Source: Orientallactaga sibirica
Taxonomy: Eukaryota > Chordata > Mammalia > Rodentia > Dipodidae
Direction: 5' to 3'
Length of the DNA: 64,000 nucleotides
NCBI GenBank assembly: GCA_036365145.1
Contig: JAEOAD010000005.1
Span: forward strand, 5,809,001 to 5,873,000
Numbering within the stretch: position 1 is the stretch's first letter; every line of letters starts with the position of its first letter. Below, piece by piece: positions 1 through 9,429 of the stretch. The notes under the pieces were generated by a model that made no database searches, had not been told where the DNA came from, and saw only the letters and a list, made by a program, of their open reading frames with translations. The translations under genes and the position numbers were made by a program.

Positions 1-660
1 ACACTTATGTAGAGTAAGGGCATTCAAATAGGCGGTTTACACACTTGTGCAGAGTAAGGGCATTCAAATAGGCAGTTTACACACTTATGCAGAGTAAGGG
101 CATTCAAATAGGCGGTTTACACACTTGTGCAGAGTAAGGGCATTCAAATAGGCGGTTTACACACTTGTGCAGAGTAAGGGCATTCAAATAGGCGGTTTAC
201 ACACTTATGCAGAGTAAGGGCATTCAAATAGGCGGTTTACACACTTATGCAGAGTAAGGGCATTCAAATAGGCAGTTTACACACTTATGCAGAGTAAGAG
301 CATCCAAATAGGTGGCTTACACACTTATGCAGAGTAAGGGCATTCAAATAGGCGGTTTACACACTTGTGCAGAGTAAGGGCATTCAAATAGGCGGTTTAC
401 ACACTTTTGCAGAGTAAGGGCATTCAAATAGGCGGTATACACACTTATGCAGAGTAAGGGCATTCAAATAGGCGGTTTATACACTTATGCAGAGTAAGGG
501 CATTCAAATAGGCAGTTTACACACTTATGCAGAGTAAGGGCATTCAAATAGGTGGCTTACACACTTATGCAGAGTAAGGGCATTCAAATAGGTGGCTTAC
601 ACACTTATGCAGAGTAAGGGCATTCAAATATGCAGCTTACACACTTATGCAGAGTAAGGG
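1..660. repeat. 40-bp minisatellite array, right end
   Basis: Sixteen full 40-bp units plus a 20-bp partial unit are read directly, each built on agagtaagggcattcaaata. The array runs off the left window edge, so its true length is unknown. Units differ at a few fixed positions: the base in 'actt(a/g/t)tgc', and 'gcggttt', 'gcagttt' or 'gtggctt' near the end. It ends abruptly at 660 where the sequence becomes unique. No open frame or transcription signal was seen. Confidence 0.97.
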
Positions 661-1060
661 AACCGAAATGGTAGGCTAATCTTTCACCTGACGGGCTTAG
701 CAGATTTCGAAAAAAAATGCACTTTACTCAGCACTATTGCACTTGTAAGGCTTTAGTCACGTGCCTGTCCTGAGTGCTCCCAACGGCTCTGTGAGATCTG
801 TTGTTTCTTTATAAAAATGTGCAAGCACAGTATCAAAGGTCAAAAGGCCGCATTTCCATTCCCTTAGCAGTTGCAGGGTCTAAACGGGTGAAGCAAAGTC
901 TGAATAAAACTCTTGATCTCACATGCAGTGTCCTGTGCAATACTCCTTGCTCCTCTGATCTCAGCTGCTGTCCTTAGAATTTTCAATGCCACTGGGGAAC
1001 GGTTTCACACATCAAAGTGGACTCAGAACCATACTTACTTTGACATTATCCTCGTGTAAA
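661..1060. other. unique sequence, nothing recognised
   Basis: This is single-copy-looking sequence between two minisatellites. A short frame (80 codons from 986) continues into the following minisatellite and has no recognisable domain. I see no SINE, LTR or L1 match. Confidence 0.6.
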
Positions 1061-1173
1061 GGGACTTCCATGGGGTGCCCTTCGCGTGAGGGACTTCCAT
1101 CGGGGTGCCCTTCATGTGAGGGACTTCCATTGGGGTGCCCTTCACATGAGGGACTTCCATCGGGGTGCCCTTC
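1061..1173. repeat. 30-bp minisatellite, about four copies
   Basis: Four tandem copies of a unit reading gggacttccatcggggtgcc plus ttc(a/g)(t/c)(g/a)tga. The first copy is one base shorter. The unit length is a multiple of three, so one frame reads as a ten-residue repeat (GCPS-EGLPS type), which I take as chance. Confidence 0.9.
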
Positions 1174-1249
1174 TTGCCTGAACACACGTGTCCTTATTGT
1201 AGTAATCTCCTGGGCTGCGCTGAAATAACTGGATGTATTTGTGCCATTT

Positions 1250-1466
1250 AAAAAAATTATTTGTTTTATTTAGTTATTAGAGAGAGAGAGATAAAGAGGT
1301 AGATATATAGAGAGAATGGGCATGCCAGGGCCTCCAGCCACTGCAAACAAACTTCAGACACATGTGCCACCTTGTGTATCTGGCTTACGTGGGTCCTGGG
1401 GAATCAAACCTGGGTTCTTTGGCTTTGCAGACAAACGCCTTAACTGTTCAGCCATCCCTCCAGCTC
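1250..1466 (-). mobile_element. B2-like SINE, short form
   Basis: On the minus strand it starts at the tRNA-like head (complement of 'ccatccctccagct' near 1463), passes through the 'cacaagg' body and ends in a GA/CT tract and A-rich tail near 1250. The target atttgtgccattt lies at 1237, and a related copy follows at 1467. Confidence 0.92.
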
Positions 1467-1489
1467 ATTTGTACCTTTTTTGGGAAAAG

Positions 1490-1504
1490 AGTCAGAGAGA
1501 GAGC

Positions 1505-1557
<53 letters not shown>

Positions 1558-1740
1558 GGCATGCCAGCAGCCTCTCAGCCACTGCGAACAAACTCCAGTC
1601 GCATGCGCCCCCTTGTGGGCAAGTGCAGCATTGCACCCTTGCATCACTGAGTCTGACTAAACATGGGACCTGGAGAATTGAATGGGCATTCTTAGGCTTG
1701 GCAGACAGGTGCCTTAACCACTAAACCATCTCTCCAGCCC
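1490..1740 (-). mobile_element. B2-like SINE, long form with CTCF-like block
   Basis: The long form differs from the short form by an extra body segment with 'gcgcccccttgtgggc' (1605-1620, minus-strand CCACAAGGGGGCGC) and 'gggacctggag'. The tail contains a pure GA tract of about 45 bp (1510-1554). It is flanked by targets at 1467 and 1741. Confidence 0.93.
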
Positions 1741-1954
1741 ATTTGTGCCATTTAAAAATCAATACTGAAGATTTTAACCTTGTGTCTATCTACTAGATGC
1801 AGTATTAATACTCTGTAATTCATTGTCTGAGAAGTTATGAAGCCTGCTTTTTATCACAATTCCTCTCTCTTCTTATCCCTGGTTCACAAAACTGTAGCGA
1901 AAATGGTTTTACTCCCCTCTGATCAAACTATTAGCTTATCTATTATACTTCTCT

Positions 1955-2125
1955 CTCTCTGTCTCTCTTTGATGTATGCATGTGTGTTTATATGTGTGTC
2001 ATATGTATGAGTGAGGGTGTGGGCATGCCGTGGTGAACACATGGAGGCCAGGGGACAAGTTTGGGCATCAGTCTCTATCTTCTACTTTGTTTGAGGCAGG
2101 GTCTCTTATTCACCGCTGCATCCAC
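1955..2125 (-). mobile_element. B3-like SINE fragment
   Basis: It opens with alternating tgtg/catg sequence, then 'acatggaggccagggg' and 'tttgaggcagggtctc', the order typical of the 3' half of rodent B3/B4-related SINEs read on the opposite strand. It is truncated before the tRNA-like head. Confidence 0.6.
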
Positions 2126-2176
2126 CTGAAATATAAGACATGTTTATTGAGATGCAAAATATTTAAAAATATGACA

Positions 2177-2235
2177 AGGGGCTAGCGAATGGCTCAGTGC
2201 ATAAGGGCTTTTGCTGATCAAGTGATAAGTAATGG
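2177..2235 (+). mobile_element. tRNA-derived SINE head fragment
   Basis: 'ggggctagcgaatggctcag' followed by 'tgcataagggctttt' looks like the A-box end of a B4/B2-type SINE. The B-box half is missing or too diverged to see. Confidence 0.45.
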
Positions 2236-2311
2236 TAAAAACTCAATTAACAAAGTTTTACCTTCTAAAATACCTTAATCATAGCTAAAGTTTCAGTAAC
2301 TTTTTGTAAAA

Positions 2312-2617
2312 ATTTTTAAAAATTATATTTATTTGCATATGTATTTGTTTATACACACACCAAGATCTCTTGTGGCTGCATATAAACTCGAGACACATGC
2401 ACCACTTTCTCCAAGGGGAGAGAGAGAGTGAGATGGAAAGAGAGACAGAGACAGAGACAGAGAATTGGCACCCCAAGGCCTCTTGCCACTGCAAATGAAC
2501 TCAGGTCCACACACCTCTTTGTACATCTGGCTTTATATGGGCACTGGGGAATTGAACCTGGACTGTCCAGCTTTGCACGCAGGTGGCTTTAACCAGTGAG
2601 CCACTTCTCCTGCCCAC
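2312..2617 (-). mobile_element. diverged B2-like SINE(s)
   Basis: 2390-2617 is a full minus-strand short-form element: GA tract, 'ccactgcaaatgaactc', 'attgaacctgg', and a head at 'ccacttctcctgccca'. 2312-2390 repeats part of the same body ('catataaactcgagacacatg') and looks like the tail of a second, older copy. Confidence 0.75.
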
Positions 2618-2735
2618 ATGCATCGCCTTTCATCCAGGACTTTATGTGGATGTTGGAGAACAGAACCTAGTTGGCAGGCTTTGCAAGAAACCACCTTTAA
2701 TCACCGAGCCATCTCCCAGTGCCAAGGCTCATCTT
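2618..2735 (-). mobile_element. old B3/B2-related SINE fragment
   Basis: 'ctttatgtggatgttggaga', 'aggctttgcaagaaa' and 'ccgagccatctccca' follow the order of a tRNA-derived SINE read backwards. It is strongly diverged and directly abuts the preceding element. Confidence 0.5.
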
Positions 2736-3335
2736 TTCATGAGAACAAGGCATACAGCTCTTTGTCTTTCGGTCTCTGGTTAGCTTCCGTGTAGTGAGTG
2801 GCTGCAGATGTGAACAGTCTGACTGGTGTCAATGTGTGTTTACCAAGTTGCTCCCGAGATGGACACAAGTCTCCATAAAAGCTTCCCTACTTGTTAGTCT
2901 CACAAAGTTGACAAAATGAGGCCAGATCGGGGACAAACGGGATGAACATTTTTGTCTTTGTATTTTCTTGGAAAGCTTGTCCACCATGACCACCAGGAAT
3001 GAAAACTCTTAGTCTAGATATTATCCTGCGGCCCAGTCAGGGCCTCCTGTCCTGGACCCTGAAAGCTCAGAAGTGAAAAGTTCATAGTGGTGGCAGAATC
3101 CCCCTTTTCCTACAGTGTGACAAGTCCAGCAACTCCATCTCTGCGGACAGTAGTTATGCCAAGTGTGGGTGGCCAGTAGTTGGCTCACAGGCCACCCCCA
3201 CCTCGTCTGGCTGTCGGGGAGACACCACAGTGATAGCACTCCAGTCCTGAAGGTCTTCAGTGGAGGCTGTTCAACTAATCAACGACCAGAGGTCAGAACA
3301 TCCCTCAGCTTTAGGACCCGTTTTCCATATCTTCT
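2736..3335. other. unique sequence, nothing recognised
   Basis: No repeat match or coding signal was seen. Short frames on both strands (72 and 75 codons) overlap each other and carry no recognisable domain. Confidence 0.55.
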
Positions 3336-3340
3336 TAAAA

Positions 3341-3559
3341 ATATATATTTTATTTATTTATTTGAGAGAGAGAGAGAGAGAGAGAGATAGACTGAGAGAG
3401 AGAGAAAATGGGCACACCAGGGCCTCCAGCTATTGCAAACAAACTCTAGATGCACGCACCCTCTTTTGCATCTGGCTTTACCTGGGTACTAGGGAATTGA
3501 ACCTGGGTCCTTTGGCTTTGTTGGCAAGTACCTTAACCACTAAGATATCTCTCTAGCCC
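3341..3559 (-). mobile_element. B2-like SINE, short form
   Basis: It has a TTTATTTA/GA tail at 3341-3406, 'gggcctccagctattgcaaa', 'attgaacctgggtc' and a head at 'ctctctagcccc'. A same-strand B1 follows immediately. Confidence 0.92.
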
Positions 3560-3574
3560 CTAATTTTAATATAT

Positions 3575-3727
3575 ATATATTTTGGTTTTTTGAGGTAGGG
3601 TCTCGTTTTAGCCCAGGCTGACCTGGAATTCACTCGGTAGTCTCAGGCTGGCTTTGAACTCGCTGCAGTCCTCCTACCTCTGCCTCCCAAGTGCTGGGAT
3701 TAAAGGTGCGTACCACCATGCCCGGCC
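3575..3727 (-). mobile_element. B1 SINE
   Basis: Read in reverse: 'ggttttttgaggtagggtct', 'caggctgacctggaattcac', 'gtgctgggattaaagg', 'accaccatgcccggcc'. Length and order fit a full 7SL-derived monomer with a T-rich (A-tail) start. Confidence 0.95.
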
Positions 3728-4690
3728 CTATTTTTAATAATTTGAGAGCTAGCCATACTCTTTTCCATAGTGAGTATACAATTTTACATTTTCACAGTTT
3801 ACAAGGATCCCAATATTATTAAACATTTATCAATAACTTTCATACATGAGGATATTATAATTTGTTCATAATCCCTTGCCAATACCGTCCTTTGTCTTCC
3901 ACCGTATCCACCCCCTTCATTGAACTTCTCCTTTCCAACAAGACTCTCTCCTTCTATACATTCTTGCTGGTACTTCTTATTTTTTTTTTTTTTAAAGAAT
4001 GAATTTTTAAAGGTTTAAAAAAATTTTTATTTATTTGCAAGCAGAGAGACATAGAAGAGAGGCAGACAAAGAGCAAATGGGCACACCAAGGCCTCTAGCC
4101 ACTGCAAACGAACTCCAGATGCATGCGCCCCTTGTGTATCTGGTTTATGTGGGTCCTGGAGAATCGAACCGGGATCCTTTGGCTTCGCAGGCAAACGCCT
4201 TAACCGCTAAGCCACTTCTCCAGCCCTTATTTTTGTTTTTTGACACTGTCTGTTATAATGGACACTATGTGATATGAATTCTACTCATTCTAATAGACGC
4301 TATGAGATAGTGACTCATGGTTTTGATGTGTATCTCCCTCATGACGGGTAATGCTGAACACTTTTTTCTCTGTGCTTGTTTGCCATCAGTTCATCCTCTT
4401 TGAAAATGTGCTTTCAACTTCTTTGCTCATTTTTGAACCCATTAGATGGTTTTGCTGTTGAACTGTAGGAGCTTGCTACATATTCTGGATATTAACTCCT
4501 TGCCAGACGTATGACTGGCAAGTATTCTGCCCACCTGTTGATCGTTCCCTTTGCTGTGCAAATATTTTTCAGTGTCCTATAGTCCCAGTAGTCTATTTTT
4601 GCTTTTCTTGCCTAAGGTTTGGGTGTTAGATTCAAGAATCACTACTAGTGCCATGTCATGAAGCGTTCATTATTTTATTCTAAGAAGTTT
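3728..4690 (-). mobile_element. decayed L1 fragment, antisense
   Basis: The runs 'ccatagtgagtatacaattt', 'ggttttgatgtgtatctccc', 'ttctggatattaactccttg' and 'cctttgctgtgcaaatattt' follow the order of the 3' part of mammalian L1 read in reverse, as I remember it. 3818-4012 looks like a separate inserted L1 3' tail ('tataatttgttcataatccc'), and a SINE sits at 4013-4226. No intact frame remains. Confidence 0.75.
4013..4226 (-). mobile_element. B2-like SINE, short form
   Basis: It inserts into antisense L1. The tail is 'atttttatttatttgcaagc' plus a purine tract. The body has 'ctagccactgcaaacgaact' and the head is 'ccacttctccagccc'. The sequence is close to consensus, so it is younger than the L1 around it. 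Confidence 0.94.
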
Positions 4691-4769
4691 TTTTTAAAAA
4701 TAGGTTTAGTTAGTTAATTTTTTTAAATTATTGATTTTTTTTTTTTAAATAAAAGGGTTGTATTCTTGG

Positions 4770-5260
4770 ACTCTTTTCTCCCCTAGCCTAACTCTGCTGA
4801 AGGTCTTCCTGGGTAAGGTTACTGGTGTTCATTGTGGGGACCAAGCGGCCTCAGTCAGTCTCTGTCTGGGGGAGGGGAGACAGATCTCAGGGTACTCCCA
4901 CCCACCCCGAGGCTCTGACAATCTTTCTGCCTCCTCTCCTGCAGTGTTCCCTGAGCCTTGGTGGGCAAGATCAGGATCTGATTTAGTCTTGCTTTCTCTA
5001 TGACCTCTCCATCTCTGTTCTGATTAAGTCTGAGTGACCACTGTGTATGTCGCCATCTCCCCTGAACTGGCTTTTAGGCTACCTGTAAGCGCAGTATCTG
5101 TGTCACCCCTTCCTCTGCAATGACTTCTGGGCCTGGGCAGATGAGGTGGAGGTGACCCATCTCTTGGTGGACAGTCAGCTCTCTCTGCTTGATGTATTGA
5201 TGTGTTCTTGTTTTCCCCCGTGTTCTCCATCTGTAAGACTGAACAGATTCTGCCCCACTT
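4770..5260 (-). mobile_element. L1 3' UTR fragment, antisense
   Basis: It shares blocks in the same order with the window's other L1 3' UTR copies: 'ctgaaggtcttcctgggtaa', 'tactggtgttcattgtgggg' and 'ttccctgagccttgg'. The sense copy at 61.2-62.2 kb contains the complement of these blocks. Confidence 0.75.
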
Positions 5261-5565
5261 GAGCCACAGGGGAACCTGGGAGCCAGGGTCTACCTGCCCC
5301 CCACCTTAGTTTTTGATGTGAAGTAATGGTTCAACTTCTTTCCTTTGCATGTGGACATTCACCTTCTCCAGAGCCACTTATTGAATAACTGTCCTTTCTC
5401 TGTCGTGCAGTCTTGGGACCCTTGTCAGAAAGCAATTAACCATACACTTGAGGAATTTGATCTTGGGTCTGTGTTCTTTCCATTGGCCTATATTTCTGTC
5501 TTTATGCCAGTATGACATGGTTTTGATTAGTTTAGTTTTATTATATGGCTCTGTGTAAGTGCATT

Positions 5566-5637
5566 GCTGGGGTTCAGTCAAGGACCTTGTGCATGCCTGA
5601 CAAGACTCTGTCACTTATCAACACCTCCAACCCTATA
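5566..5637 (-). mobile_element. ID/B4-like SINE fragment
   Basis: 'gctggggttcagtcaaggac', 'cttgtgcatgcctgacaaga' and 'cacctccaaccct' resemble a tRNA-derived head in reverse. It is diverged and short. Confidence 0.4.
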
Positions 5638-5676
5638 ATAAGGTTTAGAATCTGGAAGTATGAGACTTGTAACTCT

Positions 5677-6170
5677 TTTTATTAGTTATGGACATAGTGT
5701 GTAAACAGCACATGTTGGTGCCATCCTTACCCTCATCCCTGTCCTCCCCTCTGAAGGGGGATGCCAGTTATCCCCATGGGGATCGTGGGTCATGCATTGT
5801 GAGGGTAGCCATTAGTAATGTCCTAATGTGTGGCTCTAACAATCTTTTCACCCCTCTTGTGCAAATTTCCCTGAGCCATGTTGGGCTCGTTTTAAGTCTA
5901 CTTCAGTGATGAGGTCTAGGGAGCCTCTGTGTTTCTGGATATCTGGTGTGGCAAGAGTTGAGTGTTCTCTGTGTCTATCTCCTTCACCCCTGTGCTGGTA
6001 CCAGGTTCACCAAGAAAGCAGCACTCTTGCTCATTTCCCCAATTACTTTATGGTTTCAGCTGGGGCCCTGGTAAAGTGCAATGGGCAGATTCTCTCCTCA
6101 TCTGAAAAAGAGAAGCAGATTCTCCAGTGGAGAGTGAAGTCAGCACTGGCTAAATGGAATAACCATTGTT
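5677..6170 (-). mobile_element. L1 3' UTR fragment, antisense
   Basis: Collinear with the copy at 39.25 kb: 'tcctgtcctcccctc', 'tttccctgagccatgttggg', 'gagtgttctctgtgtctatc', 'tgctggtaccaggttcacc'. The end 'gagaagcagattctccagtgg' matches the complement of the sense L1 near 24.6 kb. Non-coding. Confidence 0.8.
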
Positions 6171-6342
6171 AGTAACATTTTAAAGATGTTTTAACCTATT
6201 GCTATTTTAAAGCCAATTTATATTAAATTGATAATACTTATATCTCAGTGATTTTTCTTTTCTCTTGCCTAAACAATTTCCTATTTAGATGATTTTTGGG
6301 GCTACAGACAAATACATGTGTTGACTCATTTTTAAAAATATT

Positions 6343-6557
6343 GGGCTGGAGAGATGGCTTAGTGGTTAAGATGTTTGCCTACGAAGCCAAAGGACCCAGG
6401 TTTAATTCCCCAGGACCCATGTAAGTCAGATGCACAAGGGGCACATGCATCTGGAGTTTGTTTGCAGTGGCTAGAGGCCCTTGTGTGCCCATTTTCTCTC
6501 TGTCTGTCTCTCTTCTATCTCTCTCTCTCTGCTTGCAAATAAATACATAAAATTTTA
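6343..6557 (+). mobile_element. B2-like SINE, short form
   Basis: The tRNA-like head has A-box sequence 'tggcttagtggttaag' and B-box-like 'ggtttaattcccc', then the body, a CT tract and 'aaataaatacataaa'. It is joined tail to tail with the next, inverted copy, and both lie between one pair of target repeats (6314 and 6769). Confidence 0.95.
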
Positions 6558-6768
6558 ATATTTATTTATTTACTTATTTGCAAGCATAGAGACAGATGAG
6601 AGTCAGAAAGAGAGAACGGGGGAGGTGCAGGGCCTCCAGCCACCACAAACAAACTCCAGATGCATGTGCCATTTTGTGCATCTTGCTTTATGTGGGTCCT
6701 GGGGAATTAAACTCAGGTTGTTAGGCTTTGCAGGCAAGTGCCTTAACCACTGAGCCATCTCTCCAGCC
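6558..6768 (-). mobile_element. B2-like SINE, short form, inverted partner
   Basis: Minus-strand copy with an A-rich tail at 6558-6585 and a head ending at 6768. With the preceding element it forms an inverted repeat with arms of about 200 bp and almost no spacer. Confidence 0.94.
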
Positions 6769-6844
6769 CACGTGTTGACTCTTTTGGGTACATGGTTATT
6801 AAATTATGAATACTGCTTCAGCATCTTGGGACATGGTCTGAAGG

Positions 6845-6965
6845 CCTAGGTCTGCCACCAAAGCAACTGGGTCTTCAGATAAGCCACTTAACTAGAAAAG
6901 TTCCCAGTCCTTCCCATAAAATGTACAGGTTTGACAAGATAAACCTTATAGTTTGTTAGAGTCCA
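6845..6965 (+). mobile_element. MIR-like relic
   Basis: 'tctgccaccaaagcaactgg', 'agataagccacttaac' and 'cccataaaatgtacaggttt' follow the MIR order (residual tRNA part, then 'cctcatctgtaaaatg' core). It is heavily diverged. Confidence 0.45.
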
Positions 6966-7035
6966 AGACTTTATAAGGCAGATCTAGATCCATAGATTTG
7001 TTAAAAAATATTTCGTTTATTTTATTTTATTTTAT

Positions 7036-7184
7036 TTTTTTTTGATTTTTCGAGGTAGGGGCTCACTCTAGCTCAGGCTGGTCTGGAATTCACTATGTAG
7101 TCTCAGGCTGGCCTCTAACTCACTTTCATCCTCCTATCCCTGCCTCCTGAGTGCTGGGATTAAAGGCGTGCACCACCACGCCCG
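7036..7184 (-). mobile_element. B1 SINE
   Basis: Full reverse-oriented B1, 'tttttcgaggtaggggctca' to 'caccaccacgcccg'. It abuts a second B1 in the same orientation. Confidence 0.94.
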
Positions 7185-7337
7185 TTTTTTTTTTTTTTTT
7201 TTTTTTTTTGAGGTAGAGTCTTGCTGTATCCCAAACTGACCTGGAAGTCACTACTTTCAGGCTGGTCTCAACTCACAGCAATCGTACCTCACCCTCCCGA
7301 GTGCTGGGATTAAAGGCGTGTGCCACCATGCCCAGCT
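7185..7337 (-). mobile_element. B1 SINE, tandem neighbour
   Basis: It begins with a run of about 24 T (its A-tail) directly after the previous B1's 5' end, then 'gaggtagagtcttgctgtat' to 'ccaccatgcccagct'. It is more diverged than its neighbour, so it is the older of the two. Confidence 0.93.
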
Positions 7338-7351
7338 ATTTCTTTTAATTT

Positions 7352-7425
7352 TTGATGCTGGGCATCAGAGCAGTGGGCATTCTAGGCAAGCACCCTACCA
7401 CTGAGCTAGCACCCATGACCAGGAT
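7352..7425 (-). mobile_element. ID-like SINE fragment
   Basis: 'ggcaagcaccctaccactga' and 'gctagcaccca' are the complement of an ID/tRNA-Ala-type head ('tagctcagtggtagggtgct'). No A-tail is visible. Confidence 0.55.
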
Positions 7426-7549
7426 TTCTGCTTTTAATGATATGTTTATATCATGACTCAGCATAAGAATCTCCACATGCATGAAGATGTGGTCTGTGAG
7501 ATTCTTCCTGGGAAAAGCCTAACTCAGAATCTCAAAACTGCAGAGGAGG

Positions 7550-7754
7550 GGCTGGAGAGATGGCTTAGCAGTTAAGCACTTGCCTGTGAAGCCCAAGGAC
7601 TCAATTCAAGGTTCGGTTCCCCAGTACCCATGTAAGCCTGATGCACAAGGTGGCGCATGCATCTGGAGTTTGTTTGCAGTGGCTGAAGGCCCTGGTGCAC
7701 CATTCTTTCTCTCTCTCTCTGTAGCTCTCAAATAAATAAAATAAAAAAAAAAAA
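7550..7754 (+). mobile_element. B2-like SINE, short form
   Basis: The head is 'ggggctggagagatggctta' and the B-box is 'ggttcggttcccc'. The CT tract and AATAAAATAAA end are followed by poly-A. TSD: 'aaactgcagagga' upstream and 'aaactgtggagga' downstream. Confidence 0.95.
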
Positions 7755-8228
7755 ACTGTGGAGGAACAGAGAGCAACTTGATTCAGTTCCAGCACTTTCC
7801 TTTAAACTCAGTCTGTGGAATCGCTCTTTCTGAGCCGTGGATGAAGTTGGGCAGCAGATCTGATATCTCTTAGGCAATAATAAGTCCTCTTCAGTTGAAA
7901 AGTCACTCAGTACTACATACTCAGTTCCACTTTAGATCTTCTCTCCTCCAGCTCAGGCCCTCGTCCAAGTCAGAATCACGAATGGGGGATGTGTCCTTGT
8001 CACCCGGCTAGTTCTTTATGAGAGACACCATGCCACTGCGCTCCTCCCTCACCAGGGCGCTGGTTTTGGAGTCTGGGGGGAGGATTAGAAGGAAATGGAA
8101 GCTGTGCTTTCCTGGGAGAGTTGTGTTCTCGTGGTGGCTCCCTCTGGCGGCTTCCAAGTTGTTTTGACTCTGTCAACCCCGGAGGTTCTGGTCATAAGCT
8201 GCATAATTATGTCTCCATTGAAAGACTT

Positions 8229-8401
8229 TTTTTTTTTTTTTTTTTGTTTTTTTGTTTGTTTTTTGAGGTAGGGTGTCACTCTGGCTCAGGCTGACCTGGA
8301 ATTCACTATGTAGTCTCAGGGTGGCCTTGAGCTCATGGTGATCCTCCTACCTCTGCCTCCCGAGTGCTGGGATTAAAGGCGTGCGCCACCACACCCGGCC
8401 T
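8229..8401 (-). mobile_element. B1 SINE
   Basis: Near-consensus reverse B1 with a T-run start and 'cgtgcgccaccacacccggc' end. 'gaaagactttttt' upstream and 'gaaagacttttttag' downstream form a TSD, so this is a relatively recent insertion. Confidence 0.96.
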
Positions 8402-8601
8402 GAAAGACTTTTTTAGACTTTTCTGCTCTTGTCTCTCACACTCAGGTTCTCTTAACACCTTCCTGAACCTGAGCAAGTTAGAACCAGGTCTCTTCAAAAG
8501 CCCGGGGATTGTGTCTTCTCTTGGGTAGTCTAGAGAAAGGTGAAGGGGCTGCACTTCATAACACTTCCATAGTCTCTTGCCTCCCATGGATGCCCCAGAT
8601 T

Positions 8602-8676
8602 CTTATTTATTTATTTATGTCTATTTATTTATTTATTTATGTCTATTTATTTATTTATTTAGTCTATTTATTTATT
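8602..8676. repeat. (TTTA)n with TCTATTTA interruptions
   Basis: Tetranucleotide TTTA array broken by periodic 'gtctatttat' units. Its position at the start of the next B3-like element suggests it grew from that element's tail. Confidence 0.95.
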
Positions 8677-8945
8677 CGTTGGGTGTGCTGGCACATGGGC
8701 CAGGTGCACCTGTGGAAGACAACTTCCGGGTTGACCCTTACCTCTTCCTCACTCAAGGCAAGGTTTCATCCTGTCTCCCTTCACAAGCTGCTGAGAACTC
8801 GTCCTATCTCCCCTTTCCTTCCTGCTCAGGCACACTGGCACGACAGCAGCCTGCCACAGCTTCTGGCTTTTATGTGGAGGCTGGGGACCTGAATTCTGGT
8901 ACTCAGTGTCATTCAGCAAGCACTTCAACCCTTGAACTATCTTTC
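8677..8945 (-). mobile_element. B3-like SINE
   Basis: 'gcacatgggccaggtgcacc', 'aaggcaaggtttcatcctgt', 'tttatgtggaggctggggac', 'agcaagcacttcaaccc' follow the reversed B3 layout ending in a tRNA-like head. It is diverged. Confidence 0.6.
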
Positions 8946-8986
8946 CAACGAGATATTCTTTTTTAATTATTTTTTTAAATTATAAT

Positions 8987-9148
8987 TTTTTTTTTTTTTT
9001 TTTTGTTTTTGCGAGGTAGGGTCTCACTCTGGTCCAGGCTGACCTGGAATTAACTATGTAGTCTCAGGGTGGCCTTGAACTCTCGACAATCCTCCTACCT
9101 CTGCCTCCTGAGTGCTGGGATTAAAGGTGTGCGCCATCACGCCTGGCT
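8987..9148 (-). mobile_element. B1 SINE within composite
   Basis: Reverse B1 with a T-run start. It lies directly next to a same-strand long-form B2-like element, and one TSD pair (8944 and 9413) encloses both. Confidence 0.95.
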
Positions 9149-9149
9149 T

Positions 9150-9412
9150 ATTTTAAAAAATATTTTTTTTAAATTATGTTATTTATTTTTGGAGAGAGAC
9201 AGAGAGAGAGGGAGAAGGAGACAGAGATGGGAGCACCAGCAGTTTCTCAGCTGCTGTGAATGAAATCCAGATGCGTGCGCCCCCTTGTGGGCAAGTGCAG
9301 CCTTGCGTCACTTTGCATCTGGCTAAACGTGGGACCTGGAGATTGGAACAGGACATTGGGTTCTTAGGCTTAGCAGGCAGGTGCCTTAACCGCTAAGCCA
9401 TCTCTCCAGCCC
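9150..9412 (-). mobile_element. B2-like SINE, long form, within composite
   Basis: It carries the CTCF-like block at 9277-9292 (minus strand). The right TSD 'tccaacaagatattctt' starts at 9413. The matching left copy 'tccaacgagatattctt' is beyond the adjacent B1 at 8944. Confidence 0.94.
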
Positions 9413-9429
9413 TCCAACAAGATATTCTT

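Noticed and set aside
1..660. CRISPR-like regular repeat
   Set aside because: Units are contiguous with no unique spacers, and the genome is mammalian; this is a minisatellite.
1500..1554. (GA)n runs as promoter GAGA sites
   Set aside because: These and the runs near 23220, 52575, 55082 and 56424 are parts of B2-like SINE tails in reverse orientation.
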